Notes: a model not told the origin generated them from the letters alone. Counted from the first letter of the stretch, positions 35,042 to 45,905 are shown. The stretch: DNA of 64,000 nt from an uncultured Veillonellaceae bacterium (GCA_900546795.1 UREG01000002.1:1-64000); one strand, 5' to 3'. Numbers and translations: made by a program.

Positions 35042-37507
35042 TTATTTTACTACGATATTTACTATTTTTTTCGGTACAACAATGAATTTGACGATCTGTT
35101 TTCCGTCAATAAATTCTTTGACTCGATCCATTGCCAAACACTGCGCCCGCAATTCTTCTTCCGGCATATCAACGGATACGGTTATTTTTTCCCGTACTTT
35201 CCCATTGATCTGAATCGCCATTTCTACTTCATCTACTACCAGAGCCGATTCATCAACCTGCGGCCAGGACTGCGCATGGACACTGCCTGCATAGCCCAGC
35301 ATATGCCATAATTCTTCCGTAATATGCGGAGTAAACGGCGCCAGCAGAATCAGCAAGTCTTTTATTAAAGCCTGCGCTAATTCTTTTCGTACCGTTCCGC
35401 CTTTTTCTTTCAGACCATACATCGCATTAACCAATTCCATTACCGAACTGATTGCTGTATTGAAATTATAGCGTTCCGATAAATCTTCTGTAACTTTCTT
35501 AATCGTCTTATGCTGTGCTAACCGAAGCGCTTTTTCCTCTTTGGTATAGGCCCCATCGGCTTCTGCCTGCATTGCATGATATGCCTGCACAATACGCCAT
35601 ACGCGGTTCAAGAAACGATAAGAACCTTCCACGCCTTGATCGCTCCATTCCAAATCCCGTTCCGGCGGTGCGGCAAAGAGGATAAAGAGCCGTGCCGTAT
35701 CTGCCCCGTATTTTTTTACAATCTCTTCCGGTGAAACGACGTTTCCTTTTGATTTAGACATTTTTCCGCCGTCTTTTAATACCATGCCTTGCGTAAGAAG
35801 TTTTGCAAACGGTTCGTCCACATCAACCAATCCAGCATCACGCAATACTTTTGTGAAGAATCGCGAATACAGCAAATGAAGGATAGCATGCTCGATACCG
35901 CCAATATATTGATCTACCTGCATCCAATGATTTGCGTGTTCTTTATCAAACGGCTGCTTCGTATTGGACGCATCGGTGTACCGCAGGAAATACCAGGAAG
36001 AATCGATGAACGTATCCATCGTATCCGTTTCCCGGCGCGCCGGCCCTCCGCATTTTGGACACGTACAATCTAAAAACTTCTGTGAAGTGGCTAACGGAGA
36101 TACAGCGCCGGCAACAAAATTCACGTCTTCCGGAAGGACAACCGGAAGCTGCTCTTTCGGAACCAATTGTTCTCCGCAGGTTGGGCAGTATACAACCGGA
36201 ATCGGAGCGCCCCAATACCGCTGTCTGGAAATCAGCCAGTCGCGCAGACGATAGTTTACTTTTTTAGAGCCAATCCCCATTTCTGCAAATTTCGCCGTAA
36301 TTTTTTCTTTTGCTTCCTCACTGCTGCAGCCGGTAAATTCCCCGGAGTTTACCAATGTTCCAAACTCATGATAGGCATCCTGCATCGATGCCAAATCCAA
36401 ATCGCCGGCTTCATTTTGAACTACTAATTTAATTGGAAGGCTGTATTTTTTTGCAAACGCCCAGTCGCGTTCATCGTGAGCCGGAACCCCCATAACGGCG
36501 CCGGTCCCGTATTCGAGCAATACGTAGTTTGCAATCCAAATCGGCACTTCTTCGCCAGTCAGCGGATGGACGGCATATGCGCCTGTAAACATCCCCATTT
36601 TTTCTACGTCAGTAGAGGTACGCTGAATTTCATTCAAATTCCGAACTTCATCAATAAACGCCTGCAGTTCTGCTTCATTTTTCTTGCCTTTAATCAAATC
36701 TGCTACGTAAGGATGTTCCGGCGCAAATACAATATAACTTACGCCAAATACGGTATCAACACGGGTAGTATACACGTCAATAGATTTTTCAATCTCTGGA
36801 ATAGCAAATGCAAACTGAGTTCCTTCGCTTTTTCCAATCCAGTTCTTCTGCATGGTCTTTACCCGTTCCGGCCAACCAGCCAAAAGTGTTAGATCGTCCA
36901 GCAATTCTTCTGCGTAGTCTGTGATTTTAATGAACCACTGTTTTAAATCTTTCTTCACTACATCCGAATCGCAGCGCCAGCATTTGCCGTCGATGACCTG
37001 TTCATTGGCTAATACCGTATTACAGCTGTCGCACCAGTTAACTTTGGCTTCTTTTTTATAAGCCAGCCCTCTTTCATAGAAAAGTTCAAATAACCACTGC
37101 GTCCATTTATAATAATCTTCTTTACAAGTCGCAACTTCTCTATCCCAATCATACGACAAGCCTAATTCCTGCTGCTGCCGTCTCATATTTTCAATATTTT
37201 CGAGAGTCCATTTAGCCGGTGGGATATTATGTTTGATCGCTGCATTTTCTGCCGGCATGCCAAATGCATCCCAGCCCATTGGATGGAGTACATTATAGCC
37301 ATTCATCCGTTTGAATCGGGCAATTACATCGCCGATAGAATAATTTCGTACATGTCCCATATGCAAATTTCCGGATGGATACGGGAACATTTCAAGGCAG
37401 TAATATTTTGGTCTGCTTTTATCCTGATTATCGCAGGTAAAAGCACCTTCTTCTTTCCATTTTTGCTGCCACTTCTTTTCAATTTCCTGTGGAATATATT
37501 TTTCCAT
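35042..37507 (-). CDS. leuS: Leucyl-tRNA synthetase
   Basis: Class I synthetase of 821 residues. The HIGH motif is HMGH at 49-52, KMSKS is at 582-586, an editing (CP1) domain lies between ([16 protein letters not shown]), and a zinc-like CPKC/CRC cluster is present. ATG 37507 is preferred over a GTG at 37513, with GGGGGAAG as binding site. Its promoter gives a leader of about 30 bases, so there is no T-box. Confidence 0.97.
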   Translation of the reverse strand: MEKYIPQEIEKKWQQKWKEEGAFTCDNQDKSRPKYYCLEMFPYPSGNLHMGHVRNYSIGDVIARFKRMNGYNVLHPMGWDAFGMPAENAAIKHNIPPAKWTLENIENMRRQQQELGLSYDWDREVATCKEDYYKWTQWLFELFYERGLAYKKEAKVNWCDSCNTVLANEQVIDGKCWRCDSDVVKKDLKQWFIKITDYAEELLDDLTLLAGWPERVKTMQKNWIGKSEGTQFAFAIPEIEKSIDVYTTRVDTVFGVSYIVFAPEHPYVADLIKGKKNEAELQAFIDEVRNLNEIQRTSTDVEKMGMFTGAYAVHPLTGEEVPIWIANYVLLEYGTGAVMGVPAHDERDWAFAKKYSLPIKLVVQNEAGDLDLASMQDAYHEFGTLVNSGEFTGCSSEEAKEKITAKFAEMGIGSKKVNYRLRDWLISRQRYWGAPIPVVYCPTCGEQLVPKEQLPVVLPEDVNFVAGAVSPLATSQKFLDCTCPKCGGPARRETDTMDTFIDSSWYFLRYTDASNTKQPFDKEHANHWMQVDQYIGGIEHAILHLLYSRFFTKVLRDAGLVDVDEPFAKLLTQGMVLKDGGKMSKSKGNVVSPEEIVKKYGADTARLFILFAAPPERDLEWSDQGVEGSYRFLNRVWRIVQAYHAMQAEADGAYTKEEKALRLAQHKTIKKVTEDLSERYNFNTAISSVMELVNAMYGLKEKGGTVRKELAQALIKDLLILLAPFTPHITEELWHMLGYAGSVHAQSWPQVDESALVVDEVEMAIQINGKVREKITVSVDMPEEELRAQCLAMDRVKEFIDGKQIVKFIVVPKKIVNIVVK

Positions 37508-37545
37508 GATCACACTTCCCCCTAAACCTATGACTAATATCTAGT

Positions 37546-37574
37546 ATTATATAATTTGCGCATGGGCAAGTCAA
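37546..37574 (-). promoter_or_regulatory. Promoter of leuS
   Basis: On the minus strand TTGACT (37569-37574) and TATAAT (37546-37551) have a 17-base spacer. Confidence 0.8.
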
Positions 37575-37651
37575 TTTTTATCCATTAAAAGATAGTTTTA
37601 TAAGAACAAAATATATAGTATACTGAAGTAAGCAATGAAAGGAGTGGTATT

Positions 37652-38455
37652 TTGCATCAATATCTATTTTTTATCGGCGACTTCCCAGTCCGTATGTATG
37701 GCCTCATCGTATGCCTGGCTATTTTCAGCGCGGCCTGTGTTTCCTATTATATAGTCAAACAAGACGGGCGTTGGCATCATCATATTCCCGACATGGCGAT
37801 CTATTGCGGATTGGCCGGTCTCATTGGCGGAAGACTGTGGGATGTTTTTTTCTTTGATTGGCACTATTACCAGCATCATTTGCTGGAGATCCCTTTTGTC
37901 TGGCAAGGCGGCATGGCCATTCAGGGCGGTTTAGTATTCGGAACCCTGGCAGGGGTATGGTATACAAAAAAACATCATATCCCTACACTCCATATGGCGG
38001 ATATGCTGGCTCCCGGAATGATATTGGGCCAATCCATCGGCCGCATGGCAAACCTACTAAACGGCGATGCCTTCGGCGGACCAACTGGCGGAAATTTTGG
38101 CATCTTATATCCAGAAAGCACGCTCGCATATAAAACGTATGGCCATCAACCGCTATGGCCGGCGGAAATCTGGGAAGGCCAGCTTGACGTTTTGATTTTT
38201 GTCGCCTTGCTGCTATACAGCGCCTTCCCTCATAAAAAAGGACAAGTATTTTGTCTGTATGCTTTTTTATATTCTGCCGCCCGGTTTTTCTTAGAATACT
38301 TGCGCGGCGATTATACTGCTTTATATATTGGATTGAAGTCGGCCCAATGGACAAGCGTCGGCGCTATGATCATTTTTTTCATATTTTGGCTGTGCCTTCA
38401 ATATAAATCAAATCCTGCTGCTGTCAGCACTTCCAAAAAGAAATTCAAAAAATAA
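37652..38455 (+). CDS. lgt: Prolipoprotein diacylglyceryl transferase
   Basis: Membrane enzyme (267 residues, about seven membrane segments) that adds diacylglycerol to the lipobox cysteine of prolipoproteins. The signature GQSIGRMANLLNGDAFGGPT is intact, as are PVRMYGLI at the N terminus and YSAARFFLEYLRGD near the end. It starts with TTG, with AAAGGAG seven bases upstream; no ATG is available. A basic tail (SKKKFKK) ends the protein. Single-gene unit. Confidence 0.94.
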   Translation: MHQYLFFIGDFPVRMYGLIVCLAIFSAACVSYYIVKQDGRWHHHIPDMAIYCGLAGLIGGRLWDVFFFDWHYYQHHLLEIPFVWQGGMAIQGGLVFGTLAGVWYTKKHHIPTLHMADMLAPGMILGQSIGRMANLLNGDAFGGPTGGNFGILYPESTLAYKTYGHQPLWPAEIWEGQLDVLIFVALLLYSAFPHKKGQVFCLYAFLYSAARFFLEYLRGDYTALYIGLKSAQWTSVGAMIIFFIFWLCLQYKSNPAAVSTSKKKFKK

Positions 38456-38475
38456 TACGGTCTTTCCTTTGCCAA

Positions 38476-38515
38476 GAATAAAAAACACCCGACATATGTC
38501 GGGTGTTTTTTATTC
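38476..38515. terminator. Bidirectional terminator between lgt and proS
   Basis: A perfect 20+20 palindrome (38476-38495 with 38496-38515) centred on CATATG, with A and T runs in its arms. It serves convergent lgt and proS. Confidence 0.9.
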
Positions 38516-38516
38516 T

Positions 38517-40220
38517 TTATAACGTTTTTAAAAGTTCTTGTACTTTCATTGCAGCTTCTGCAACAGGAACGGTGATCACTTCGCCAGTTTTTCTTATCTT
38601 GATTTCCACTTCCTGCGTTTCGGCAGCATTTTTTCCTACCGTGATACGGATCGGATATCCAATGAGATCTGCATCTTTAAACTTAACGCCAGCTCGTTCA
38701 TTGCGATCATCGAAAACAACTTCAGCGCCAAGAATTTGCAGCTGTTCATAAATATCTTTACCAATCGCATACAGTTCTTCTGATTTGGTATTAACCGGAA
38801 CTACTACAGCATGATATGGCGCAATCGATACCGGCCATATGATACCGTGCTCATCATGGTTTTGTTCAATAGCGGCAGCCATGGTTCGGGATACGCCGAT
38901 TCCATAACAGCCCATTACAAACGGCTGCGCTTTTCCATTTTCATCTAAATAGGTTGCGTTAAGGGATTCACTGTATTTCGTTCCCAGTTTAAATACCTGA
39001 CCCACTTCTATGCCTCGGTCTATCTGCACCTTGCCGCCGCATACCGGGCACACGTCGGTTTCTGTAATCAAACGAATCGTTTCCACCTGGACATTTTTAA
39101 AATCCCGCTGCGGATTTACATTGAAGTAATGCTTCCCAGCCTGATTTGCTCCGGCTACGGCATTTGACATATGCATTACCGTTTCATCGACAAATACAAT
39201 TACTTCTTCATCGGCCCCAATCGGACTCATATATCCCGGCATCAGACCGTGTGCTTTGATCAGCTGATCGTCTGCCATTTCAATCGTAACGCCTTGCAGC
39301 ATATTCTGGATCCGCACTTCATTTACTTCATGATCTCCTCGTACCATAGCCAGTACTAATTTTCCATCTACATTAAATGCCAAGGCTTTTATCGTTTTCT
39401 CAATCGAAAGATGGCATTGCTCTACTAAATCCTGAATGGTACTGCAATGCGGCGTATCTTTAATTTCTAACGGCAGCGCTTCTTCTGCAGCCGCTTTAAT
39501 AGGCGCAGGCACAGCAATTTCCGTATTTGCCGCATATTCGCAGGCAAGGCAGTGAACGACATCGGCTTCACCAGAGTTTGCCAATACCATAAATTCATGA
39601 GATTGGCTGCCGCCGATCGCTCCGTTATCAGCTTCTACCGGGCGATAATTTACTCCCACCCGATCGAAAATCCGGCAATAAGTATCATACATTAAATGAT
39701 AGTTTTTATCCAAGCCTTCTTCATTCATATCAAAAGAATATCCATCTTTCATAATAAATTCCCGGCTTCTCATCAAACCAAAACGAGGGCGGATTTCATC
39801 CCGGTATTTATTTTGGATCTGATACAATGTGATAGGAAGCTGGCGATACGACCGAAGCTCATTTCTTACAAGCGTCGTTACCAACTCTTCATGAGTAGGC
39901 GCCAGACAATATTCCTGATCGTGCCGATCTTTTAAACGAAACATTTCCGGACCGTACACATCCCAGCGTTTTGTTTCTTTCCAAATTTCAGCAGGCTGCA
40001 TAATCGGCATGAGAATTTCCTGCGCTCCAGCTGCATCCATTTCTTCCCGAATGATCGCCTCAATTTTCCGAAGCACACGCCACGCCATCGGCAAATACGA
40101 ATATACGCCGCCGGTAATTTTACGGATCATCCCTGCACGAAGCATATATTTATGACTAATAACAACCGCATCTGCCGGAACTTCCCTCAGCGTAGGGCAA
40201 TACAATTTAGATGCTAACAT
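38517..40220 (-). CDS. proS: Prolyl-tRNA synthetase (bacterial type with editing domain)
   Basis: Class II synthetase of 567 residues. Motif 2 (IQNKYRDEIRPRFGLMRSREF) and motif 3 (GCYGIGVSR) flank the INS editing domain (about 225-410, EKTIKALAFNVDGKLVLAMVRGDHEVN). ATG 40220 is chosen, with GAGGGTG upstream; the frame is open to 40394 but that part overlaps ispG. Last gene of the long rpsB operon. Confidence 0.97.
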   Translation of the reverse strand: MLASKLYCPTLREVPADAVVISHKYMLRAGMIRKITGGVYSYLPMAWRVLRKIEAIIREEMDAAGAQEILMPIMQPAEIWKETKRWDVYGPEMFRLKDRHDQEYCLAPTHEELVTTLVRNELRSYRQLPITLYQIQNKYRDEIRPRFGLMRSREFIMKDGYSFDMNEEGLDKNYHLMYDTYCRIFDRVGVNYRPVEADNGAIGGSQSHEFMVLANSGEADVVHCLACEYAANTEIAVPAPIKAAAEEALPLEIKDTPHCSTIQDLVEQCHLSIEKTIKALAFNVDGKLVLAMVRGDHEVNEVRIQNMLQGVTIEMADDQLIKAHGLMPGYMSPIGADEEVIVFVDETVMHMSNAVAGANQAGKHYFNVNPQRDFKNVQVETIRLITETDVCPVCGGKVQIDRGIEVGQVFKLGTKYSESLNATYLDENGKAQPFVMGCYGIGVSRTMAAAIEQNHDEHGIIWPVSIAPYHAVVVPVNTKSEELYAIGKDIYEQLQILGAEVVFDDRNERAGVKFKDADLIGYPIRITVGKNAAETQEVEIKIRKTGEVITVPVAEAAMKVQELLKTL

Positions 40221-40222
40221 GA

Positions 40223-41290
40223 TTACACCCTCTTTTCTAAATATTGGTTTATTTCTTTCATCAGCGTCGGAATCAATTCTGACTCTTCTACCGCTTTTAG
40301 TATTTGGCCATGCCGGAATACGATCCCTTTGCCATTGCCGCCAGCAATTCCAAAATCTGCTTCCCGAGCTTCGCCCGGCCCATTGACCACACATCCCATC
40401 ACAGCAACTTTCAGCGGTTCTTGAATATGGGAAATTGCCTCTTCCACCTGATGCGCCAAATGAATCAAATCAATTTGGCATCGGCCGCAAGTAGGACAAG
40501 AGATCATAACTGCACCAAAATTTCGCAATTCCAATGCGCTTAAAATTTCCTGCGCCGTTTTGATTTCTTCTATTGGGTCATCGGTCAAAGATACGCGAAT
40601 CGTATCCCCTATCCCCATATGAAGCAGCGTTCCAATGCCGATCGCAGATTTTATACTGCCCCGACGAATAGTACCGGCTTCCGTCACGCCTAAATGAAGC
40701 GGATATTCTACTTTGTCAGCAAGTTCTCGATAGGCTTCTATCATCAACGGTACATCGGTCGCTTTTAAAGAGATTTTCATTTCTCTATAGTTTAGCTTCT
40801 CTAACACAGCAATGTGCGATAACGCAGTTTCTACCATGCCCGCCGCCGTAGGATGACCGCCATGCCGAGCCAATACCTCTTCAGGCAAAGAACCGGCGTT
40901 AATTCCAATCCGAATCGGGATCTGCTTTGTACGGGCTTTTTCCACGACTTTCGCCACATTGTCCATGCTTCCTATATTTCCCGGATTGATTCGCAAACCG
41001 TGCACGCCGCTGTCTACAGCTTCCAATGCCAGCCGATAATCAAAATGGATATCCGCAACAACAGGAATATGTACTTGTGGAATGATCTCTTTCAGTGCCT
41101 TTGCTGCCGTCATATCCGGAACAGCCAGACGAATGATTTCACAGCCAGCTTTTTCCAGCCGCAAAATATCCGCTGCAGCTTCCTTGGTTTTTGCAGGGTT
41201 AACCGTCGACATTGATTGAATGGAAATCGGTGCGTCTCCGCCCACAGGAACATTGCCCAAATATATTTTCCTTGTTTTTCTTCTCTTCAT
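40223..41290 (-). CDS. ispG: (E)-4-hydroxy-3-methylbut-2-enyl-diphosphate synthase
   Basis: Iron-sulfur enzyme of the MEP isoprenoid pathway. The [4Fe-4S] ligands are in SCPTCGRC and GCVVNGPGEA; the N-terminal TIM barrel has ISIQSMSTV and HFDYRLALEA. Length 355 is the short bacterial form. Grouped with dxr, uppS and cdsA, it links isoprenoid supply to wall-lipid synthesis. Confidence 0.96.
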   Translation of the reverse strand: MKRRKTRKIYLGNVPVGGDAPISIQSMSTVNPAKTKEAAADILRLEKAGCEIIRLAVPDMTAAKALKEIIPQVHIPVVADIHFDYRLALEAVDSGVHGLRINPGNIGSMDNVAKVVEKARTKQIPIRIGINAGSLPEEVLARHGGHPTAAGMVETALSHIAVLEKLNYREMKISLKATDVPLMIEAYRELADKVEYPLHLGVTEAGTIRRGSIKSAIGIGTLLHMGIGDTIRVSLTDDPIEEIKTAQEILSALELRNFGAVMISCPTCGRCQIDLIHLAHQVEEAISHIQEPLKVAVMGCVVNGPGEAREADFGIAGGNGKGIVFRHGQILKAVEESELIPTLMKEINQYLEKRV

Positions 41291-41303
41291 TTCTATCAGA
41301 TCC

Positions 41304-42332
41304 TTATAGCAATTTACTGATATCGTTTGTCATCGCAAACAGAAAAAGGGCCAGTAAGATAACCATGCCGCTCATTTGTATATAATACAATACCTTAGCA
41401 GAAAGTTTGCGTCCTGTGATTCCCTCTAACGCCAGCAATACGATATGGCCGCCGTCGAGCATCGGAACCGGAAGCAAATTAAGCAAGCCCAGATTGATGC
41501 TTAACAGCGCGGTAAAGTTCAGCAATGGCACCATGCCAATTTCTGCTACTTGTCCCGCCATATGCGCCACGCCGATAGGCCCGCTGATTTCTGCCGACAT
41601 AGTGCCCATAAGCATCATATACAATCCGGATATCATCGCTGCCAACAGTCCAACGGTTTGCAGTATACTCAGTTTCAGCGATTCCCACAGGCTAAAGTTC
41701 TTGGTTTCTACAACAGGAGTAATCCCTATCATCACTTTCTTATTGGCTTCATTATACTGCGGAATCACAGAAACCGTTTGTATCTCGTTATTCCTTTCTA
41801 TTTCTACCGGCACGATCTCATTGCCATGCCCGGCAAGCTCTTTTTGAATATCTTGCCAGTTAGAAATCGTTACATCATTGATCTTTAAAATCCGGTCATT
41901 TTCCTGCAGCCGCGCAGAAGCTGCGGGCGATCCTTCTATTATGGAACCGATCACAGGCTCTTCTAAAGGAAGCTGTATCCCATTGATACTGATGATGCCG
42001 AAAAAAAGTACTATCGCTAACACGAAGTTCATCATCGCCCCGGCCGCAATGACAATCAGTCTTTTCCAAACCGATTTCCCGGAAAAAGATCCCTCCTGCA
42101 TGGGTTCATCCGGATCCATCCCGGCAATTTTGTTATATCCTCCCAATGGAATTGCCCGAATAGAATACAACGTGTCGCCATATTTTTTGCTGTACAGCGC
42201 CGGACCAAAACCAATAGCAAATTCATCGACCTGCATTCCCGTCCACTTTGCCGTCATAAAGTGACCAAGTTCATGCACAAACACTAACAGCCCAAAAACA
42301 AATATCGTTGCTAATATAGTGGTTCCCGTCAA
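41304..42332 (-). CDS. rseP: Site-2 intramembrane zinc protease RseP/RasP
   Basis: Cleaves membrane-bound anti-sigma factors and signal-peptide remnants. 342 residues: the zinc motif H20-E-L-G-H24 in the first membrane segment, one PDZ domain (about 120-190) and the second catalytic block LLPVPMLDGGH. It lies between dxr and ispG, a widespread gene order. Target anti-sigma factor unknown. Confidence 0.94.
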   Translation of the reverse strand: MTGTTILATIFVFGLLVFVHELGHFMTAKWTGMQVDEFAIGFGPALYSKKYGDTLYSIRAIPLGGYNKIAGMDPDEPMQEGSFSGKSVWKRLIVIAAGAMMNFVLAIVLFFGIISINGIQLPLEEPVIGSIIEGSPAASARLQENDRILKINDVTISNWQDIQKELAGHGNEIVPVEIERNNEIQTVSVIPQYNEANKKVMIGITPVVETKNFSLWESLKLSILQTVGLLAAMISGLYMMLMGTMSAEISGPIGVAHMAGQVAEIGMVPLLNFTALLSINLGLLNLLPVPMLDGGHIVLLALEGITGRKLSAKVLYYIQMSGMVILLALFLFAMTNDISKLL

Positions 42333-42336
42333 TATA

Positions 42337-43494
42337 TCACCAGCCTTTCCGGATACGATCTCTTACAAATCTTCTTGACCATTGGTCAGCCTCTTCTATA
42401 TCGTCTAACTCCGGCTGATATACCGGAGTGTGCGCATCCATTGCAGCGCGGACACAATCAAAGATCTGATCAAAACGGATTTGTCGCTTCAAAAATGCAT
42501 ATACAGCCGTTTCATTGGCTCCGTTTAACACGCAGGGCAAAGTCCCTCCCTGTTCTCCGGCTTCATATGCATACAAAAGAGATGGAAATCGTTCATCATC
42601 ACGCTCCATAAAAGTAAGTGCTGACAAAGTTCCCCAATCTATTGGCTGTCCCTGCTTTTGTTCCCACCGTTCCGGCCAGGTAAACGCATACTGAATAGGC
42701 CCTTTCATATCTGGGAGTCCCATTTGCGCTAAAATCGCCCCATCCTGCAATTCTATCATGGAGTGTACAATACTTTGCGGATGAACTACCACTTTAATTC
42801 GATCATAGGGCATATCGAATAAGTGATGGGCTTCGATTACCTCCAACCCTTTATTGAACATCGTTGCCGAATCAATGGTGATTTTAGCTCCCATAGACCA
42901 TGTCGGGTGTTTCAAGCAATCTTCTACCGTAATCGAGGCAAACTCTTTTTTACTTTTTCCAAAATGAGGACCGCCGGAAGCCGTGATCAATAACTGTTTC
43001 ACATTTGCTTTTGATTGTCCTTCCAGACACTGAAAAATAGCGCTATGTTCGCTGTCAACAGGAAAAAGGCGGACTTTTTTTTCATGAACCAGCGGCATAA
43101 TGATCTCGCCGGCAGCCACCAGCGTCTCTTTATTTGCCAATGCAATATCTTTCCCTGCCTGTATCGCGGCAATCGTCGGCCGAATCCCCGCAGCGCCTAC
43201 GATGGACGTCAGCAAAAGATCGTATTCGGTTTCTGCTGCTGCCAGTTCTAATCCTTTTGCCCCTTTTAAAAGGCGAATAGACGAATCCAAACGCTCTTCA
43301 AGCATTCTTGCCGCCTCTTCATCAGCAACAACGACAGTCTGGGGATGAAATTTTTCTATTTGCTCTTCCAACAAAACAATATTTTTATTCGTAGACAGCA
43401 AAGCAACCTGAAACTGATCCGGGTAAGAAGCAATAACTTCTAATGCCTGCGTTCCAATAGATCCCGTACTGCCTATGATTCCTATTTTTTTCAT
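42337..43494 (-). CDS. dxr: 1-deoxy-D-xylulose-5-phosphate reductoisomerase
   Basis: Second enzyme of the MEP pathway, NADPH-dependent. GSTGSIGTQ is the nucleotide loop; VDSEHSAIFQ, ASGGPHFGKS and HPTWSMGAKITIDSATMFNKGLEVIEA carry the metal and substrate sites. Length 385. Four bases upstream of rseP and five downstream of cdsA. Confidence 0.97.
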   Translation of the reverse strand: MKKIGIIGSTGSIGTQALEVIASYPDQFQVALLSTNKNIVLLEEQIEKFHPQTVVVADEEAARMLEERLDSSIRLLKGAKGLELAAAETEYDLLLTSIVGAAGIRPTIAAIQAGKDIALANKETLVAAGEIIMPLVHEKKVRLFPVDSEHSAIFQCLEGQSKANVKQLLITASGGPHFGKSKKEFASITVEDCLKHPTWSMGAKITIDSATMFNKGLEVIEAHHLFDMPYDRIKVVVHPQSIVHSMIELQDGAILAQMGLPDMKGPIQYAFTWPERWEQKQGQPIDWGTLSALTFMERDDERFPSLLYAYEAGEQGGTLPCVLNGANETAVYAFLKRQIRFDQIFDCVRAAMDAHTPVYQPELDDIEEADQWSRRFVRDRIRKGW

Positions 43495-43498
43495 TTAA

Positions 43499-44326
43499 TC
43501 ACCTGCTGAGCAAAATTAAATACGCCATAATGGCAGGCGCTACAAATAATATGCTGTCGAACCGATCCAGTACGCCGCCATGTCCAGGAAGAATTGCCCC
43601 GGAATCTTTGAGTCCGCAGGCGCGTTTAAGCAAAGACTCTGCCAGATCGCCCAAAGGCGCTACAAATGCAATCAACAGCCCCATTCCCGCTCCATGAAGC
43701 AGCGGAAAGTTGAAAAGATATGCCGCAATAAGCGCAGTAATGATAGTACCTGCCACTCCGCCGATAAATCCTTCCACCGTTTTTCCCGGGCTAATCTGCG
43801 GACACAGCTTTTGTTTTCCCATAGCTTTGCCGGCAAAATAAGCAAACGTATCGCTGGCCCAAGTACAGAAAAAAGCAAACACAGCAAAAAAACATACATG
43901 AATGGATTCTACCGAGAATCCCCGTTCCATTGCCGAAGCCAGCGTAATATGGCGCAGCATGAGCAAACTGCCAAATCCGCAGGCCAAATAATAAAAGCCG
44001 CCGATCATAAAAAATGCATCTTTAATCGTCCGTTTTGGAAAACTCAAAATACTGCTCATAAGACAAATCATCGGTGCAATAAACAGCAAGGTAAACGCTA
44101 CCGTATAAAATTCAAGCCATAGGGCAAACAATTCCATGCCCAAAAGTACGGCTCCTAATACCAGAGGTATGGATAACTCCAGTCTGGCTAATGCTTTTTT
44201 ATATTCACTCCAGCCAATAATTGCCAAAAGAAGAATCAAAGCAAAATAAAGCCAGCTGCCTACATAAAGGCTGTACAGCAAAAAAGTTCCGCCTAACAGC
44301 CCGGTTATAACACGCTGCAATAACAT
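43499..44326 (-). CDS. cdsA: Phosphatidate cytidylyltransferase
   Basis: Membrane enzyme (275 residues, about seven to eight membrane segments) that makes CDP-diacylglycerol. The C-terminal signature LKDSGAILPGHGGVLDRFDS is complete, and the preceding KTVEGFIGGV block is present. It lies directly after uppS, the usual order. Confidence 0.96.
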   Translation of the reverse strand: MLLQRVITGLLGGTFLLYSLYVGSWLYFALILLLAIIGWSEYKKALARLELSIPLVLGAVLLGMELFALWLEFYTVAFTLLFIAPMICLMSSILSFPKRTIKDAFFMIGGFYYLACGFGSLLMLRHITLASAMERGFSVESIHVCFFAVFAFFCTWASDTFAYFAGKAMGKQKLCPQISPGKTVEGFIGGVAGTIITALIAAYLFNFPLLHGAGMGLLIAFVAPLGDLAESLLKRACGLKDSGAILPGHGGVLDRFDSILFVAPAIMAYLILLSR

Positions 44327-44338
44327 AGACTGTCCTTT

Positions 44339-45100
44339 CTATTTTAAACCGCCAAAACGGCGCTCTCTCGATTGATAGGCCGCAATTGCTTCCAGTAACG
44401 TTTCTTTTGTAAAGTCCGGCCAAAACTGCTCGGTAAACCACAATTCCGCATATGCGATCTGCCAGAGCAAAAAGTTGCTGATCCGGCAGTCAGACCCCGG
44501 CCGAATCAATAGATCAACTTCAGCATCTGGGGCCGTATATAAATACTGCGCCACCGTGTTCTCATCAATCTCTTCCGGCAGAAGATTCCCCTGCTTAACT
44601 CTTTCGCCAATTTTTTGCATAGCATGAACTAATTCATCGCGGCCGCCATAGTTGATAGCTATATTCAGCACCAGCCCTTTATTACAAGCAGTATCTTTCT
44701 CTGTCTCTGCTATAATATCTTGAAGTTTTTTCGATAAGCCGCTGATATGACCAACAAATTTCATGCGTACATCATTTTCTTTTAAATCCAGAATATTCTT
44801 TTTCAAATATTCTTCAAATAATCCCATTAAAAGGGATACTTCTTCTTCCGGACGCTTCCAATTTTCTGTGGAAAATGCATATACCGTCAGTGTCTTTATA
44901 CCGAGATCCGAAGCGGCACGGACAATACGCTTCAACGTTTCTGCCCCTGCCCGATGGCCAAAACTTCTGGGCATTCCGCGCTTTTTCGCCCATCTTCCGT
45001 TCCCGTCCATAATAATAGCAACGTGAGCTGGAATATTAGCTGTATCCAGCTCCCAAGAAGTATTTTCGGTTTTTGTATCCTTAAATATTTTTTGAAGCAT
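44339..45100 (-). CDS. uppS: Undecaprenyl diphosphate synthase (cis-prenyltransferase)
   Basis: Makes the C55 lipid carrier precursor from FPP and IPP. The catalytic D32 is in IIMDGNGRWAKKRG, with SFGHRAGAE, STENWKRP and the C-terminal RPGSDCRISNFLLWQIAYAE block all present. Length 253. The start overlaps the small gene upstream by 20 bases, so an internal start is possible, but family length supports the longer form. Confidence 0.96.
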   Translation of the reverse strand: MLQKIFKDTKTENTSWELDTANIPAHVAIIMDGNGRWAKKRGMPRSFGHRAGAETLKRIVRAASDLGIKTLTVYAFSTENWKRPEEEVSLLMGLFEEYLKKNILDLKENDVRMKFVGHISGLSKKLQDIIAETEKDTACNKGLVLNIAINYGGRDELVHAMQKIGERVKQGNLLPEEIDENTVAQYLYTAPDAEVDLLIRPGSDCRISNFLLWQIAYAELWFTEQFWPDFTKETLLEAIAAYQSRERRFGGLK

Positions 45101-45347
45101 GGCACAACTCCGTCTTTTCTAACTTTTTTTGAATTTCTTCCTGCAATATCATCGTTTCACATACCGTAAGCACACAGATTTCCTCTTCCAGCACAGCCCG
45201 AATTACATAAAAGACTCCTTGTTGGACGAGGAAAAAATGGCTGCGGGATTTTGTTTCCACTACCCGATATTGAATCTGTTTCTCTCTTAATAAACTTATG
45301 GCACACCCTAAGGGCATGCCAATAAGTTTTTCTGTTACAGAAATCAT
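45081..45347 (-). CDS. Hypothetical protein between frr and uppS, 88 residues
   Basis: Not assigned to a family. The N terminus [20 protein letters not shown] with a following YRVVETK strand looks like the small helix-strand pattern of PASTA- or I78-like mini-domains, and [18 protein letters not shown] supplies further strands. No signal peptide. It overlaps frr by four bases and uppS by 20, so it is clearly co-translated. A cytoplasmic accessory role in this operon is possible but unsupported. Confidence 0.7.
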   Translation of the reverse strand: MISVTEKLIGMPLGCAISLLREKQIQYRVVETKSRSHFFLVQQGVFYVIRAVLEEEICVLTVCETMILQEEIQKKLEKTELCHASKNI

Positions 45348-45904
45348 ACTTCCATAACTTCTTTTTCTTTTTTCTCTTTCAGCTCATCAATCGTCTGAAC
45401 TTTTTTATCGGTCAGCTTCTGCATATCTGCCTGTGCTTTTTTCGATTCATCTTCTACAATGGCTTTTTCTTTTTCCATTTTTTTAATGGAATCATTTGCA
45501 TCTCGGCGAATATTTCGGATTGCAACTTTAGCTTCTTCTGCCCGTTTGCTTACAACTTTTACCAGTTCTTTTCTCCGTTCTTCCGTCAGCTGAGGAATAA
45601 TGAGACGGATAAGCGTACCGTCATTATTAGGAGTTAAACCCAAGTCAGAAGTAAGAATCGCTCTTTCAATATCTCCCAGGAGCGTGCGTTCCCAAGGCTT
45701 AATTTCAATCAAGCGCGCTTCCGGTGCGGATACATTCGCAACCTGGTTGACAGGAGTCGGCGTACCGTAATAATCAACAGTAATACGATCCAGCAAGCTC
45801 ACACTGGCTCGTCCCGTACGAATAGCCGCAAGTTCTTTCTTAAAAGATTCGATGGCTTTGTCCATACGAACTTCTTCATTTGCAAATAACTCTTTTAATT
45901 CCAT
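45344..45904 (-). CDS. frr: Ribosome recycling factor
   Basis: Splits post-termination ribosomes with EF-G. 186 residues with a two-domain outline: [20 protein letters not shown], the hinge region, and the basic [32 protein letters not shown] block. One base separates it from pyrH. Standard pyrH-frr order. Confidence 0.97.
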   Translation of the reverse strand: MELKELFANEEVRMDKAIESFKKELAAIRTGRASVSLLDRITVDYYGTPTPVNQVANVSAPEARLIEIKPWERTLLGDIERAILTSDLGLTPNNDGTLIRLIIPQLTEERRKELVKVVSKRAEEAKVAIRNIRRDANDSIKKMEKEKAIVEDESKKAQADMQKLTDKKVQTIDELKEKKEKEVMEV

Positions 45905-45905
45905 A

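Noticed and set aside
37508..37545. T-box upstream of leuS
   Set aside because: The leader from the predicted promoter is about 30 bases and has no T-box sequence.
40221..40394. N-terminal extension of ProS
   Set aside because: It overlaps ispG in another frame; MLASKLYCPTLREVP at 40220 is a normal ProS start with GAGGGTG upstream.
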